Assembly (NCBI GenBank): GCA_900660155.1
Contig: CABFPE010000098.1
Coordinates: 1,000,858 to 1,064,857 of the forward strand
From: Hofstenia miamia
Lineage: Eukaryota; Xenacoelomorpha; Acoela; Hofsteniidae
Reading direction: 5' to 3'
DNA: 64,000 nt
Shown here: positions 47,330 to 58,899 of the stretch, in pieces
How the letters are laid out: every line of letters begins with the position of its first letter
Position numbering within the stretch: the stretch's first letter is position 1
Notes under the pieces: model-generated
Databases searched by the model: none
What the model saw: the letters and a program-made list of their open reading frames with translations, nothing else
What the model was told of the DNA's origin: nothing
Program-made: the position numbers and the translations under genes

Positions 47330-50270
47330 CAATTTTTTAAAGCATACACTTAATGAACATTGTAAGAGTGAAAATATAGTCATTTGATTTGTTGGAATTA
47401 AACATTCAAATATTTATATTTATAAAGTTCTGACCCATATTGACAAGATAGGAATGAAAAAATACAGTCAGGTGATGTCTGTTTCAATCAACAAAAAATA
47501 TTCTAATATTTATATTCTTAAGTTCTAAAAGAAGTTTTCCTTGGAAAATCACAAAAATCCTAGTTTTTCATTCATGTCTACATGTACACCATATTTGGAA
47601 CCGGCCGGAAATAATTAGGCTCGGCCTGTGCCCGCGAATAGTATATTCAAAAAATGTTATAAACCCAAATATATAAAAAGATATAAAAAATTTAAAATTA
47701 TAGAAAAATACTATGGCCATTGACCGTTAGAAAAAAGCTCCTTTAATACGCTTAATTATTCAACGGAAGCATTTTTCAATAGTGACCTTTTCTATGAAAT
47801 GATTTGTGAGAGACTGAATTATTGTCGGTCCAACTCAATCTACATGTAATGAGGTTTATTCATACACACGCACTCGCACACATTACGTTACGAAAAAACA
47901 GCCTTACAATCTGCAAGTGATATTTTTTGTTCCATATTTCAAAAAGCTTTTTAAAAACTTTTCAAAAAAAATTAGTTTATTGGTCTTTGTCTTGACTGAT
48001 CTAGACTAATTTTGATATTTTTTGGCTAAAATTTCAGCCTGTTTAGACCATTATATTTTTTCCGGCCTTAATAATTATTCTAAGCCGGCATGCGACCCGC
48101 GAAAAACCGATTCCAGCTCTGGTCTACTTCACGATTTTCTTGTCTTCGCTTCTTTAAATTCTAATAGTCAATTGTAAAACAAAATCAAAATATAGATTGT
48201 CTTATTTTATAAATAATTTGTTATAATACAAATTTGCCACCTAGAATTTCCATAGAATATTGTCTAATGTTGCAACCTTATCCTTAAAGTTACCTAACAA
48301 ACCGAAATCTGCAAAACTTCAAAAGTATACAAGAACTTGCAAAGTATTTATAGAAAACTTTCCAATTATATACAAGATTTCCAAGTGTATATACAATTTA
48401 CTATTCAACAAAATTCGAACAAGATGTTGTCTAATTGTTGAGTTTTCATTATGAATTTTAAAACTTAAAACAATATTTTACCAGAACTTCATTTAAGCAG
48501 GTGACCATCCCGAGACATAGCTGATTAATTGCAAGATCTGGCGCTTCACATCCTTAGGAATCTTTGGGAGTCGTGTACTTCGAGATTCTAAGATATTAAT
48601 TATTAAGGAACAAATGAATAAAATTTACTTAATGATCCGATTTAGTGAGCCCATTAAAACATCGGATATTTTTAATAATTTTTTACGCTTTAAATATATA
48701 ACATCGCAAGAAAGCAAAGCTTAAGTTGAAATATTGTAAAAGGCCGCCTTGCATTTATGACTTACAAAATTTTGAGCTGTAATTAATGTCAAACAGAATT
48801 AATCCATGCACTAAAACCCTTCAATATTGTTATAAATAAATTTCGAACTACACACACTCATTTTATGTGCAATTTTGGAAAATGTGATCATTTATTATCG
48901 AAGTACGCAAACACTAACCATTTAGCTAAAACAGTAGCAAAATGCATGAATGCTCTCAGAAGCTTAACAAATATTGAAATTGCCCATTTGGAAAATTTCC
49001 ATTACATTGATGAAATCTAAATAAAAACTAGCAAAATAATGGGATTTGCATAGGGTTAAACATCTAATTATATGCATATAGAAATTTGAGAAAACACTGA
49101 GCTTTTTATGATAAGATTGATTTTTTAAATATATTAATGTAGCAGTTATGTATATGAGGATAGATTTAGACCGTTCTTTACAGGTGGATAGAATTGAAAT
49201 TGAATCTATGAAAAAAATTAACATTAAATTTTCAAGACGTGGAAGGAAAAATCAATTTAAAATGGGAATTATTACAAATAATTTGTGTGTCCAAATATTT
49301 ATGACCAACTCTGTAAAAGTTCCTATCAATGCACTAATTAAGATTTTTTAAATTTATTTGAACTAGTGTTAGCAAAGACTACATTTTGACGAAAAATATT
49401 TTAGACCTCTAAAGCATTTTACACTTTAAAAACAATAACTTTGCTCTTAGATAGAACTCCTTCAAAGAACAAAAATTTCGATAAAATATATATTGAATTA
49501 TCAACTTATCAACATACTTTTTTCGTTTAATACACGTAAACAATCGGCAGAAACTCGCTTATGGTAGTAAACCCGAACCAAAATTATTTTTCAAAATTTC
49601 CACACAAATTAAATTTTTCCTTTAATCTGTTACTGTAATTCGCTAGTTTTCGCAAATACTTATATATTGCAAGATTTGAAAAGTTTTTGCACAATACTTG
49701 CAAATATTAGTATTAGCTTAGTTGTTTTTTCTTGGTTACGTAAGACATTTGTATAGACAGATAGGGCAAAGGAAATGCTTATTAGATTTTGGGGAAATTT
49801 GCATTTATTCCCATATATTCGATGCATCTCAAGAAAATCTAACAAACATTTCCTTTAAAGAAAGGCAGCACTACAATGCCTACTGCTTGATCACCATGCA
49901 CAAAGATTTCGTGACGGCATAAAAGTGCAGACCAATTTAGAGCAATGGCTAAACATATTTTTTATGTAGTAAGATAGCACGTGAAATCAATTTTCGTACG
50001 CATTCGCGCGACAGAAACATTTCGTAGCAAGAAATATTTCGTGTAATGACAGTTTTAGTAGATTGGGTGCGTTTGCTTGTCGGTGTGGCCTGCGATTAGT
50101 GGCCACTGGAGCATTCTCTTGTGATCACGAAGGCTTTTTCTCGTAGTCTTGAAACAACAAGTGAATTAATTTTTCGTTGTTTTGACATGATTGGCACTTA
50201 TCTAGATAACCTCATTCATGGCCATGCCTCATTCTTTTGCGCAATCCGCATTCCTAATAATTATTAGTAC
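47330..50270. other. Interval without recognisable genes
   Basis: AT-rich. CCGGCCGG text near 47600 and an inverted echo near 48060-48115 (GGAATCGG...GCCGG on the minus strand) may be ends of an old element of about 520 bp, but the match is weak. The short frames at 48260, 49148 and 49722 have no recognisable motif. Confidence 0.4.
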
Positions 50271-50274
50271 TGAC

Positions 50275-50552
50275 CAGGCGCGCATCGAGAATTTCTAAAA
50301 GGGGGAGGCCCAATTCTTATCAGAGAAATGTAGGCCTAGGTAGTTTTTCACCCTCTTAGCATAATGCCGTGCTCGCCCATGCATATATGATAAATAAACC
50401 AAAAAGACAGACGGAGGTAATAAGAATAACATGAAATACTACTTTTTACACTTTAAGTCATACAAAAAGACTGTTCATCAATATATCGATCAGATCGCAT
50501 GAGAATGATTTGAAATTGGCCTGCTCCGGAGGGGGCCCTAAATACGCCCCTG
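50275..50552. mobile_element. hAT-like MITE, CAGGCGCG/CGCCCCTG ends
   Basis: It starts CAGGCGCGCATCGAG and ends CCTAAATACGCCCCTG, with runs of G near the left end and inside the right end (GGGGGAGGCCC; GGAGGGGGCCC). Flanking octamers GTACTGAC (50267-50274) and GAACTGAT (50553-50560) match 6 of 8. Similar termini appear at about 971-996 and 43116. Confidence 0.55.
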
Positions 50553-50652
50553 GAACTGATTTTAATACTGAAGCATTACAAAATGCAGAAAGCAGATCCA
50601 GCGTATACTGATTAAGGTATTCACATAATAAACACCGCCACAAATTTATCAC

Positions 50653-51220
50653 TTGAGTAAGAAAATATTTATGTGCAAAAATGCACATGGAAATGGACTG
50701 ATAAACAACAATGAAAAGGAATATACTCGAATGCTAAACCAAAAAAATGCAAAACTAATTATGTGGAACAAGATTGAAAATCGTTTAAACTCCGCTCTAT
50801 CATCAGACTTTTCTGCCGGTCCGGTTGAAAATAAATGGAAAAAACTGACAGAAATAAACAAGAAGCATATTTTGACAAAACAAAAAAACAGAAGGTGGAT
50901 CTGTGCCAAGATGAAAATGGTTTAAACTAATGAACAGCAGACTAAGTTTTCGTCCAAATTCAGAGCCTTTTGCTGAATGGAGTAGTGGGATAAGCACTCT
51001 AATAACTGAGAGAGGCTTAAGCAATGGAGCAACAGAGCCTAGTCCCGGAAAAAACGCAGACAGAATACTAACAAGTTGATGGTTGAAATGCTCGACATTC
51101 AAATTGAACAAATGCGGCAAAGGATGCCACTTCTGCAGTAAAATAAAGAAGTCGGAGATGCAATTAAAGAACTTTCAAAAAACATCAGTATTCTTGTAGG
51201 ACTTTTTGTCAAAAATATTT
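50653..51220 (+). pseudogene. Harbinger-type Myb/SANT-like accessory protein
   Basis: The 90-codon frame 50653-50925 contains 'LIMWNKIENRLNSALSS', then 'PVENKWKKLTEINKK', the Trp-spaced trihelix/Myb-SANT pattern of the second protein of PIF/Harbinger transposons, which binds DNA and imports the transposase. A separate frame (51079 on) reads 'MVEMLDIQIEQMRQRMPLLQ' and ends 'KELSKNISILVGLF', the usual C-terminal coiled coil. Frameshifts divide them. A Harbinger transposase end lies next to it on the other strand. Confidence 0.6.
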
Positions 51221-51509
51221 AACAATTAAAAACTTTTAAAAAACATTGATACTCTTGTTGTTAAAATTTTCTTCTTTTCATAAATAGCCAGTGATTGCAA
51301 TATTTTATAAATTCAATATTAATCAAATATCTCATTATTTAATTTGCACAATGCAGTAGTAAAAAAACAAATTGTAATATATTTCTAAAATCCCAAAAAT
51401 TGTATACATGAAAAATTTGGACTAAGAAATCATAAATTTGTTTGAAAATTTAAGTGTTAATGAAAAAGTAAATTCTTAATGTATTCCCTTTTGAGATCAC
51501 CATCTTCTG

Positions 51510-51860
51510 ATGCTGCCATATAGCTAGGTAGATTTTCATTAGCTTAAATTATAGTACTGAATTGTTCTTCGATATTCAAGCCTTTAATATAGTTCCTAGA
51601 CATCACTTTCATTTAATAAGCAAAGTTTGCCAATGTAGCTGAACACAAAACAATCTGAGAAATTCGAAAGTCTCTAGCACATTCAACGAAATGTAAGCGC
51701 CGAAAACAGCCTTTCATGTGACTAATTGCGCGTTCTTTCCGCACAGAACCATTAAAAGTGAAATTTAGAGGGACAACCTTGTGCAGCCATTTCTTCATAA
51801 GCTGGAACACAGCATGACTGGTTTATATCCAGAATCTGCAAGCAAATGAAAAGAGATTGT
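51510..51860 (-). pseudogene. Harbinger-type transposase, C-terminal part
   Basis: On the minus strand 'ADSGYKPVMLCSSL' (about 51799-51840) matches the 'gDsGYp..p.L..P' block. 'NFTFNGSVRKERAISHMKG', then 'FRRLHFV' and a final 'LANFAY', match the helical end of PIF/Harbinger nucleases. A CTTGCAG acceptor-like site precedes the first block. The frame is shifted between blocks. With 50653-51220 it suggests a convergent two-gene Harbinger element whose ends I could not find. Confidence 0.55.
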
Positions 51861-52115
51861 GTATGTAATCTTCATCAAAAAACATCATGCACAACTAGAG
51901 TCCTTGGTGAAAAATATATAATTGCAGGCATGTTTTTCTGTAACACATTCATGTCAATGTAAATTGTCTATCTTTCAATATAGACTATTTTTTCTATTAT
52001 TACATGGTAGCAGAGAGCAGTTCCCTATGTCATCTGGCGGAAATAATAAGTTTTCTCCTTATTTTGATGATGATAATCAATATACTAATGTTTGGAAATC
52101 CGAAGTGGATGTATG

Positions 52116-52335
52116 CAGGGGCGTACCCAGGATTTTCTGACGAGGGGGGACATCATTGTTATTTCCTAATTTTTGAAAATAGTGAGAAAATAGACCCTAA
52201 AAATGCATTTCACGATCCTAGATTTTAAATTTTTCAATTTTTTACGAAAATTTTTTTGATTTATCCAGTCAAAATGAAATTTGGAAACCTGACGGGGGGG
52301 GACATTCCACCATGTCCCTCCTGGGTACGCCACTG
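52116..52335. mobile_element. 220-bp hAT-like MITE inside the gag relic
   Basis: Starts CAGGGGCGTACCCAGGA and ends TCCTGGGTACGCCACTG. The perfect 8-bp target duplication GATGTATG is at 52108-52115 and 52336-52343. Removing one duplication copy and the insert restores the gag frame exactly. G-runs lie inside both ends. There is no ORF. Confidence 0.92.
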
Positions 52336-52394
52336 GATGTATGGCAAATAGTTACTGATCTTCCGGCTGCAAAGAAAGCGCTAGCCTTAGCTTT

Positions 52395-53157
52395 CCCTAG
52401 TAAACACGTTTAGAAAATTTGGCAAATAATTGCGAAATATTTTGATAAAACTGCATAATTTTTGTAAATAGCAATTTTTCAAATATTTGGCAAATAATTT
52501 CCAAATTATCCAAATTTGTACAAATTCTACATTCTCTAATTTACAGTTTTTTGATTAAGTAAACATGTACATAATGTATAATATATTATTTCGAAGATTT
52601 TTAAAATTAATATAATGAAAATTTTAATTATTCTTTGATTAAAATTTTGCATAAATTATTCTTATATATATATATAAGAATAATTTATGCAAAATTTTAA
52701 TACGCTCTTAGTACTACTTGAAAGCAAAAAACTTCAAGTGTGTCTTTGTATTTTTTATGTTCATGCCAGAAATAAATTTTAAATTTATCATAATTATAAA
52801 TGCTTAAATTATAATGCGCAGTGGCCAAAATATTGAGCTTATTGTCAAGCAAAATGTTTTAATTAATGTTTCTCTAATGTAAACTTTTGATATTGACTGA
52901 CATGACAATTAATTTTTGTTATATGGAGGAAGTTGAAACACTTAGACCTGTGCTCATTCAGTACTGGTTCTATTTACTAGCTGTATATGCTATGATGCAT
53001 ACTGTGAAAGCAGTACGATTTTAAATAAATAAGTTTGATGGAAATTAAATGACAAGTATAAGTTTGATTGGCTAAGTGTTTGATGAAATATTTTGAAAAA
53101 TCGCATAGCAAAACATTTGGAAAGTTTGGCAAATATTTGCCAAATTTTTTACTAGGG
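52395..53157. mobile_element. Non-autonomous element with CCCTAGTAAA ends
   Basis: CCCTAGTAAA with AATTTGGCAAATA shortly inside the left end is inverted at the right end (GGCAAATATTTGCC, then TTTTACTAGGG). It interrupts the gag relic. CCCTAGTAAA also appears at the joints of the 20.7-29.8 kb inverted duplication. It contains a 64-bp perfect palindrome (52638-52701) and no ORF. Confidence 0.7.
52638..52701. repeat. 64-bp perfect palindrome
   Basis: The left half (ending ...TTATTCTTATATAT) is the exact reverse complement of the right half over 32 bases each, centred between 52669 and 52670. It could extrude as a cruciform. Confidence 0.9.
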
Positions 53158-53689
53158 TGATCATTACCACAAGCGAAAAGGGACATTGCTCTGGAAATTA
53201 AATTGGATGATCTTAAACATAAAGTAAATGGAATGAAGTTGTTAGGGATTTAAGGCTTTCAATACATTCGTGCTTGTTGTTTTGCATAATTATAAATGAA
53301 TGATTATTTGACTATAAATTTAAGCCAATCGGAATCCAAGCATGTAAACCAATCCGCACCGCAAAAGAATGCAATATAGTAGCACCCCTTGTGAACAATT
53401 TCTAACGTTTTACACCTTACGTTGTACATGTGCACATAATCACGTCTAAAGATGATCATAACATCTAAAGGCATTTTTGGGCATTTAAAAATCCCAATAA
53501 AGGAAAATATAAATTAAAAGAATTCATTTGTTCAAAAAGGATCCTTTGAAAGGATTTTTTGTGTGATTTTACTAATTAGCAGAAAGTAAAAAGGATTTTT
53601 GCAAATATAAAGGAAAACAAAAATGAATGTCAAAATGTATTACAAAAAATAGTACAGCAACTAGTTATTCGCACATACATTGCAGCATA

Positions 53690-55080
53690 GTCCGTAATTG
53701 CCCCATTGATAAATTGCACCTTCGGTTGTAGGTCAACACTTTTGCCCGAGAAAACGCTCTTCCTGCTACAGCAAGTGATGGAATTGCGCGCAAATTACTC
53801 TTGCTACTTGCCGAAGGAGGGGAAAACTCTCCTCTGCTTTCTTGCTCATGAAAAACTCAATAGCACACATGTCCTCGTCTATGGTGCGTTCAAATTCAGT
53901 AATTTGATCGTCCATGGTAGTTGGTGGCTAGAGGCTGTAATCTATGCATTTTCTAGTCCCAAGGAAATACATACCTCTTCTATAGGATCATCTATTTCCA
54001 ACTGTGGTCTTGCTGCTGGTTGTTCGTCAGCAACATGGATAGTCAAAACTGTGCTTAGTTTCGAGTTAATACCTGAGATCAAAGCACGTGATTTTTCCTT
54101 CTCGTTTAGATATAGTGTTCAGCGTGATTCCTTGGATTAACTCAAAAGAGCTGCCACGTAAAAAACGTCTGAAAGATCCTCAAACCGCCTAATTGATGAC
54201 ATTGACACTTGTAGGCGACAGAAGGAATTTCTGACTTCCTGATGAATGCAATCAACATGACAGAATTTGTCTCGAACTGCCTCTATTTTCAAATTAGAGG
54301 AATATCACAATCAGCCAAAAGACTTTGGTTTTCAAAAATCTAGCATATTACTGGATTTTTACAAGTACTTGAAACATCTGTTTCACCCCCTTGCGGATCT
54401 AACAATGAGAACGCTCTAGAGTGCTCTGATCTGTCTTGCTTAAAATTTCTCCGTTTTTGTGTGTTTCCCGTCTGAGGTAGATGTCCGTATCATCTAGTGT
54501 TTGCCAATTTGAGGCCTATATTTATAGCACAAAACGCATTTAATTGGTCGGAAAATGTTGCATCTTTCACCGCGTCCCAAATGGTATTATTAAGTCGATG
54601 TGTTCCACATCCCATGAAATTCGAAATGGTTTCACTGATATATTGCCTTTCTACTAGGAATGCTTCCACTTCATCATGCTCTTCGTCTTCTGAGTCAATA
54701 GTAAGTGCAGAGCTAATTTCCAATACTGTCACAGCCAAGGGCCTACTTTGAAATCAATTAATTGCACAATTTGCGTCCAACTTGATGTAATGATCGAAAC
54801 TGAAATAATCAAAGATTCTTTCTTCTGGTGACGTGTCAATGGTCCCATTGAACCCCAAAATAAGAGGATTTGTCCAATTTGTTTAAATTCTGCATTGCCA
54901 TTTCAGCCATATCCTTCTCAATCAGTTTCCGATATGCATTTTCCTATGTTCAATAACCTGTTTCAAGAAATTTTGATTTTCCGCAGTTCTGAAAACATTG
55001 AAAGGCAAAGTAGTTCTATCAAATACATGTGAAACTTGTTTTCTCATTTGATTATGTGCGCCACCCTGTATAACATGACA
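53690..55080 (-). pseudogene. hAT transposase relic
   Basis: On the minus strand 'FMGCGTHRLNNTIWDAVKDA' (around 54560-54625) is the C-x-x-H-x-L-N core motif of hAT transposases. Near 53710-53800 'LAVAGRAFSRAKVLTYNRR' is the dimerisation motif. Between them the frame has many stops. The 144-codon plus-strand frame 53706-54140 is antisense to this relic. Ends of the element were not found. Confidence 0.6.
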
Positions 55081-56626
55081 AATTATTTATAGCCACAAAT
55101 GGGCATACCACAAATGGGACCTCTGAAACCAGAGAATCTCTTAGTGTGTCGTGTGCACAGCCCGCAGCCCTGGTTGAAAGTGTTGGTGAGTCTACTATGG
55201 CAAAGAGAGTTCATCAATTCTAAAGAAATTCTGCGGAACACGGGGTATTAGTTAACATTTTATAACTAAGCTACAATGAAAAAATTCGTATCAGTTCCAG
55301 GCTAATACATCCCGTACCAGTCCTTATTTCAAGGATTTTTTACAACTGCACATTTTGAAAAAAGGGCATACATGAGTCAAAGCAAATTTATTGCTTAAAT
55401 GTATATAAAAGCTATAAACTAACACATGACAAAAATATTTACAAAACTAATTAAATATGCAATATTAATTAAAGGGCAGTTTTAAAAAAAGTAATTTAAG
55501 CATGCGTTTAAGTTTATTATCTATGCCCAATAATGTTTGCCTACTTAATAGAAATTCTTTTATTTTTTTCTTGAAGTGTTTATAGTTTTTCTCTATACTT
55601 AAATCATTCCATAAGATTGAACATTTAAAAAAATGAATCTTGACGATTATTGATGCTAAAAAGTGTTTTACTTCTTTTATTGATTTTGATGTAATTATTA
55701 AGAAAACTTAATGAACTTAATTCATGAATAAATTTGTGAATCATACATAAAGATTGATATACTGAATAAGGTAACTCGGGGCCAAAATATTATATGATGA
55801 TTTTAATTGCGCTATGGATTCATGTTTTTCAATATAATTAAGTCTTTTTAATGCCCAGTTAAAGATTTTTACTAATGATGAACGTCTTTGCGATGTGAGA
55901 TTTTGGAAAAGAAATGCACAGTAATTAAATTGACTTAAGACAAATGAATGAATTAGCTCTACATGCGATGATTTTCCTACATGGCGCAAATGGTACAAAT
56001 ATTTTATTCCACATGCCATCCTTTTTAATTTGTGGGTGAAGAAATTATCTAATTTTAAGTCATTATGTCTATTAATACACCTAGATAGTTTACACAATTA
56101 CTTTGACTAATTTCGTCATCACAAACATTAATTTTAAAATTTTCAGTAAGCTTTTGTTGTTGTTTAGATGAAAAGATGATAAATTGAGTTTTGTCAGAAT
56201 TGATTTTTAGTTTATTACGATTGAAATATGTTACGAGGTTTTCAATATCTTTTGTCAAATGTTTAGTTGTGACTCAAAAGGATTTTGCTGTTCGTAATAT
56301 ACAAGTATCATCTGCGTATTGATAAATAGTTCTATTTGTCAAGGATTTTGAAATGTCATTGTGAAAATTGCGAAAAAATGGGCTTAAATCAAGTAAAGCA
56401 ACCGCTGTAAACAAATTTTGAATTAAATTTTGTTTATTCTTTTCTGTGATTGATAAAATCGCATCAGATTTTTGCTGAATTTAGGTCGAAATCCAAATTG
56501 ATTACTTGAAAAGTTTGATTGTCATTGATAAAGTTGTACATTTTTGCGGCTAGTAGTTTTTCAAATATTTTTGAAAGGGGTGTGTTATACTAATTGGCTT
56601 GTAGTTCATGGGGTCTAGCGGGTCTC

Positions 56627-57147
56627 CTTTTTTATATAACGGTGAAATATCAGATTGTTTAAAAGGGTAGGAAAGTATATATTTANCATTCATAATTAAA
56701 TTTGCGGCTCTTTTTGATTAATTGCTTAACGTGTTTATAATTAGTCCAATTAAGATTGATGGGATCCGATTTCGCAAGTTCAAAGAGTTCGTTAATCACT
56801 GGCCTTAATTTAGTGCTAATTAACATTGTTCGCAGCGGTGCTGCTTTGTTTAACGCTTTGGTGATTTCACAAGTGATGAATTTTAACGTACTTTCGGCAT
56901 CATTAAAAGTGTAGGTTGTATCAAAGGATATGTTCTTCAAGAGGTGTATAAATTTTTGCTTATTAAAGTTGCTAAGCTCCCTAGAATAAATGACTTTCCT
57001 ATTTTTTGTCCTGAACTTATGGTTACTAACATAAACGCAAAGATTGTGATCACTAAATGATTCAAACATATAAGTTTTATATTTATTNCTTTTTTATATA
57101 ACGGTGAAATATCAGATTGTTTAAAAGGGTAGGAAAGTATATATTTA
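56627..57147. repeat. Assembly-type false duplication inside the LINE
   Basis: The segment 56687-57087 (401 bp) is identical by eye to 57551-57951, down to the same 128-residue translation. It is bounded by single Ns (56686, 57088). The 59-bp flank 56627-56685 is repeated at 57089-57147. The inserted copy places endonuclease sequence inside the RT, which makes no biological sense. This is a scaffolding artefact of the same type as 4202-4831. Confidence 0.85.
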
Positions 57148-58579
57148 TAATACTTCGATTAAATGCTACAAGCAGGTATTCACCAAAAATATAAAGATAT
57201 TTCTTAATTATCCAATACGGTAGGTTACTGGATCCACATGATTTATTATTATCTAGCTTATTTGCTACATTTCTAAGCTCATAGTACGAAATTAAGTTGA
57301 AATGAAACCGTTCCTTGCGTATATCAGGTTGTTGGGATGAATTGTTTCTATGTTTTCCGAATTTATAATTGAATTTACCAATATTTTCAAAATTTTTGTT
57401 TAAAATGTTTGCGATATCCTTCTTATTCTTGTACATCTTATTGTCATGTTTGATCTATTCAATGCTTATATTTAGACCCTTAGTTTTACCAATGCTTTTA
57501 TTAAGAAAATTCCATTTTTGGTTAGATTTCTTTAGGCGTCCTTTAACTTACATTCATAATTAAATTTGCGGCTCTTTTTGATTAATTGCTTAACGTGTTT
57601 ATAATTAGTCCAATTAAGATTGATGGGATCCGATTTCGCAAGTTCAAAGAGTTCGTTAATCACTGGCCTTAATTTAGTGCTAATTAACATTGTTCGCAGC
57701 GGTGCTGCTTTGTTTAACGCTTTGGTGATTTCACAAGTGATGAATTTTAACGTACTTTCGGCATCATTAAAAGTGTAGGTTGTATCAAAGGATATGTTCT
57801 TCAAGAGGTGTATAAATTTTTGCTTATTAAAGTTGCTAAGCTCCCTAGAATAAATGACTTTCCTATTTTTTGTCCTGAACTTATGGTTACTAACATAAAC
57901 GCAAAGATTGTGATCACTAAATGATTCAAACATATAAGTTTTATATTTATTACAACTATCGGATAGAAAATAGTCAATTAAATTAGAAAATCTAGTTGGG
58001 TTGGTTTTATTAATAGTTTAAAAAGCAAAAATATCACAAATATCAATTCGCTTTGATTCAACAGAATTTAAATAATTAGAATTAAAGTCTCCAAGGACAC
58101 TAATAAACTTATTTTCAAGAATTACATTTTCTATTTTTTCAATTTTGTGGTTACAAAATTCAGAAATATAATTTTTATTCGGATTGTAACAAATGTTTAT
58201 GAGTTGGCTGTTGCAAGGATTTGAAAATGATTTTAGCCCAATCCACATACTTTCGAAAATCTCTTGTTTAATTTCTAAATGATTCCTACGTTTTGATTTT
58301 AAGGATTTTGGAATAAATATTATTAATCCCCCACCACGTTCAAATCGATTTTTGAAATGAATATCAAGTATTACAGTCTGGATTATATAAGAATGGTAAA
58401 TTGTCAGAATCTTTTAACCAAGTTTCAGTAAATACATATATAGCGTTGTTTCCAATTTTGCTGATCATTTGAATAAATTCATTGCGATTTACACTAAGAC
58501 TTCTACAATTTAGCTGAATAGTTTTAAAATTTTTCTTAAAATTATTTAATACATTTTGTATTTTATTTTCGGAAATTGT

Positions 58580-58606
58580 TGGCCCTGGGTTACTTTCAAT
58601 GTCTCC
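58580..58606 (-). other. 2A-type ribosome-skipping motif at the LINE ORF start
   Basis: The minus-strand frame reads 'IIISGDIESNPGP', an exact match to the D-(V/I)-E-x-N-P-G-P consensus that makes ribosomes skip a Gly-Pro bond. About 15 codons later, in the same frame, the endonuclease domain begins. A hydrophobic and basic leader precedes the motif, up to a stop near 58660. 2A motifs are known near the N-terminus of some CR1/L2-like and trypanosome LINEs. Confidence 0.85.
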
Positions 58607-58681
58607 AGAAATAATTATTCGAAATTTTAAGAACGATTTTAAATGATTACTTAATAAATTATAGAATTATATGAAAATATA

Positions 58682-58894
58682 ATGAGATATTGGGATTCTA
58701 CTACAAATTTAGCATTATTTCTGATGCTATTTACATTTCTTAGTTTATATTATAATAGTATTCATTTAGTTGAGAAAAGTCTACCAACTGTAAATTTCGA
58801 TGAGGGCGACATGTTTGAAGAACTTCCGGTTGACAATACTGTTCCTTCATATGAAGATTTATTGGCTATGCAAATTGAGCCAGTCCTTAATTAA
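58682..58894 (+). CDS. Hypothetical 70-aa single-span membrane ORF
   Basis: ATG 58682 to TAA 58894. Residues 9-24 ('NLALFLMLFTFLSLYY') could span a membrane. The rest is acidic ('VNFDEGDMFEELPVDN') with 'VPSYEDLLAMQ' near the end. It lies divergent from the LINE 5' end, 75 bases away. No homologue is recognised, and there is no clear TATA or poly(A) signal. It may be chance. Confidence 0.2.
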   Translation: MRYWDSTTNLALFLMLFTFLSLYYNSIHLVEKSLPTVNFDEGDMFEELPVDNTVPSYEDLLAMQIEPVLN

Positions 58895-58899
58895 GTAAG

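Larger units (their letters stand above)
52027..53250 (+). pseudogene. Retrotransposon gag-like ORF broken by two nested insertions
   Basis: ATG 52027 opens 'MSSGGNNKFSPYFDDDNQYT', then 'VWKSEVDV', interrupted by a MITE. Beyond it the same frame continues 'WQIVTDLPAAKKALALAF', interrupted again by a 763-bp element, and resumes after 53157 as 'SLPQAKRDIALEIKLDDL'. The text resembles gag-like N-terminal domains of invertebrate retrotransposons ('..vWk.ev..W...tdlp..k...al.lsL...ar.ialel'). Nothing downstream supplies protease or RT. It is a fossil useful for dating the insertions. Confidence 0.55.
55400..58620 (-). mobile_element. CR1/L2-like LINE, near full-length but damaged
   Basis: In minus-strand order: a 2A motif (58606-58580); endonuclease start 'IQLNCRSLSVNRNEF' and 'FTETWL' (about 58530-58420); 'RGGGLIIFI' (about 58345-58320); 'VLGDFNSNYL' (GDFN at 58092-58081); the catalytic 'SDH' block (about 57918-57910); RT start 'NNKSCGSSNLPYWIIKKY' (about 57245-57190); YADD (56318-56307); RT end 'FNRNKLKINSDKTQFI' and '..CVNYLGVLID' (56258-56055); then a C-terminal tail to 55741. 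One frameshift near 58380, a stop at 58018 and more damage in the RT make it inactive. The element encodes the endonuclease/RT that primes on nicked target DNA. The remaining stretch to 55400 is a probable 3' UTR. A false assembly duplication sits inside. Confidence 0.85.

Noticed and set aside
47590-48122. CCGG-rich inverted echo as element ends
   Set aside because: The pairing is short and imperfect and there is no target duplication; noted only within the interval entry.
53706-54140. 144-codon plus-strand ORF
   Set aside because: It is antisense to a hAT transposase relic whose motifs are on the minus strand; the plus frame has no motif of its own.
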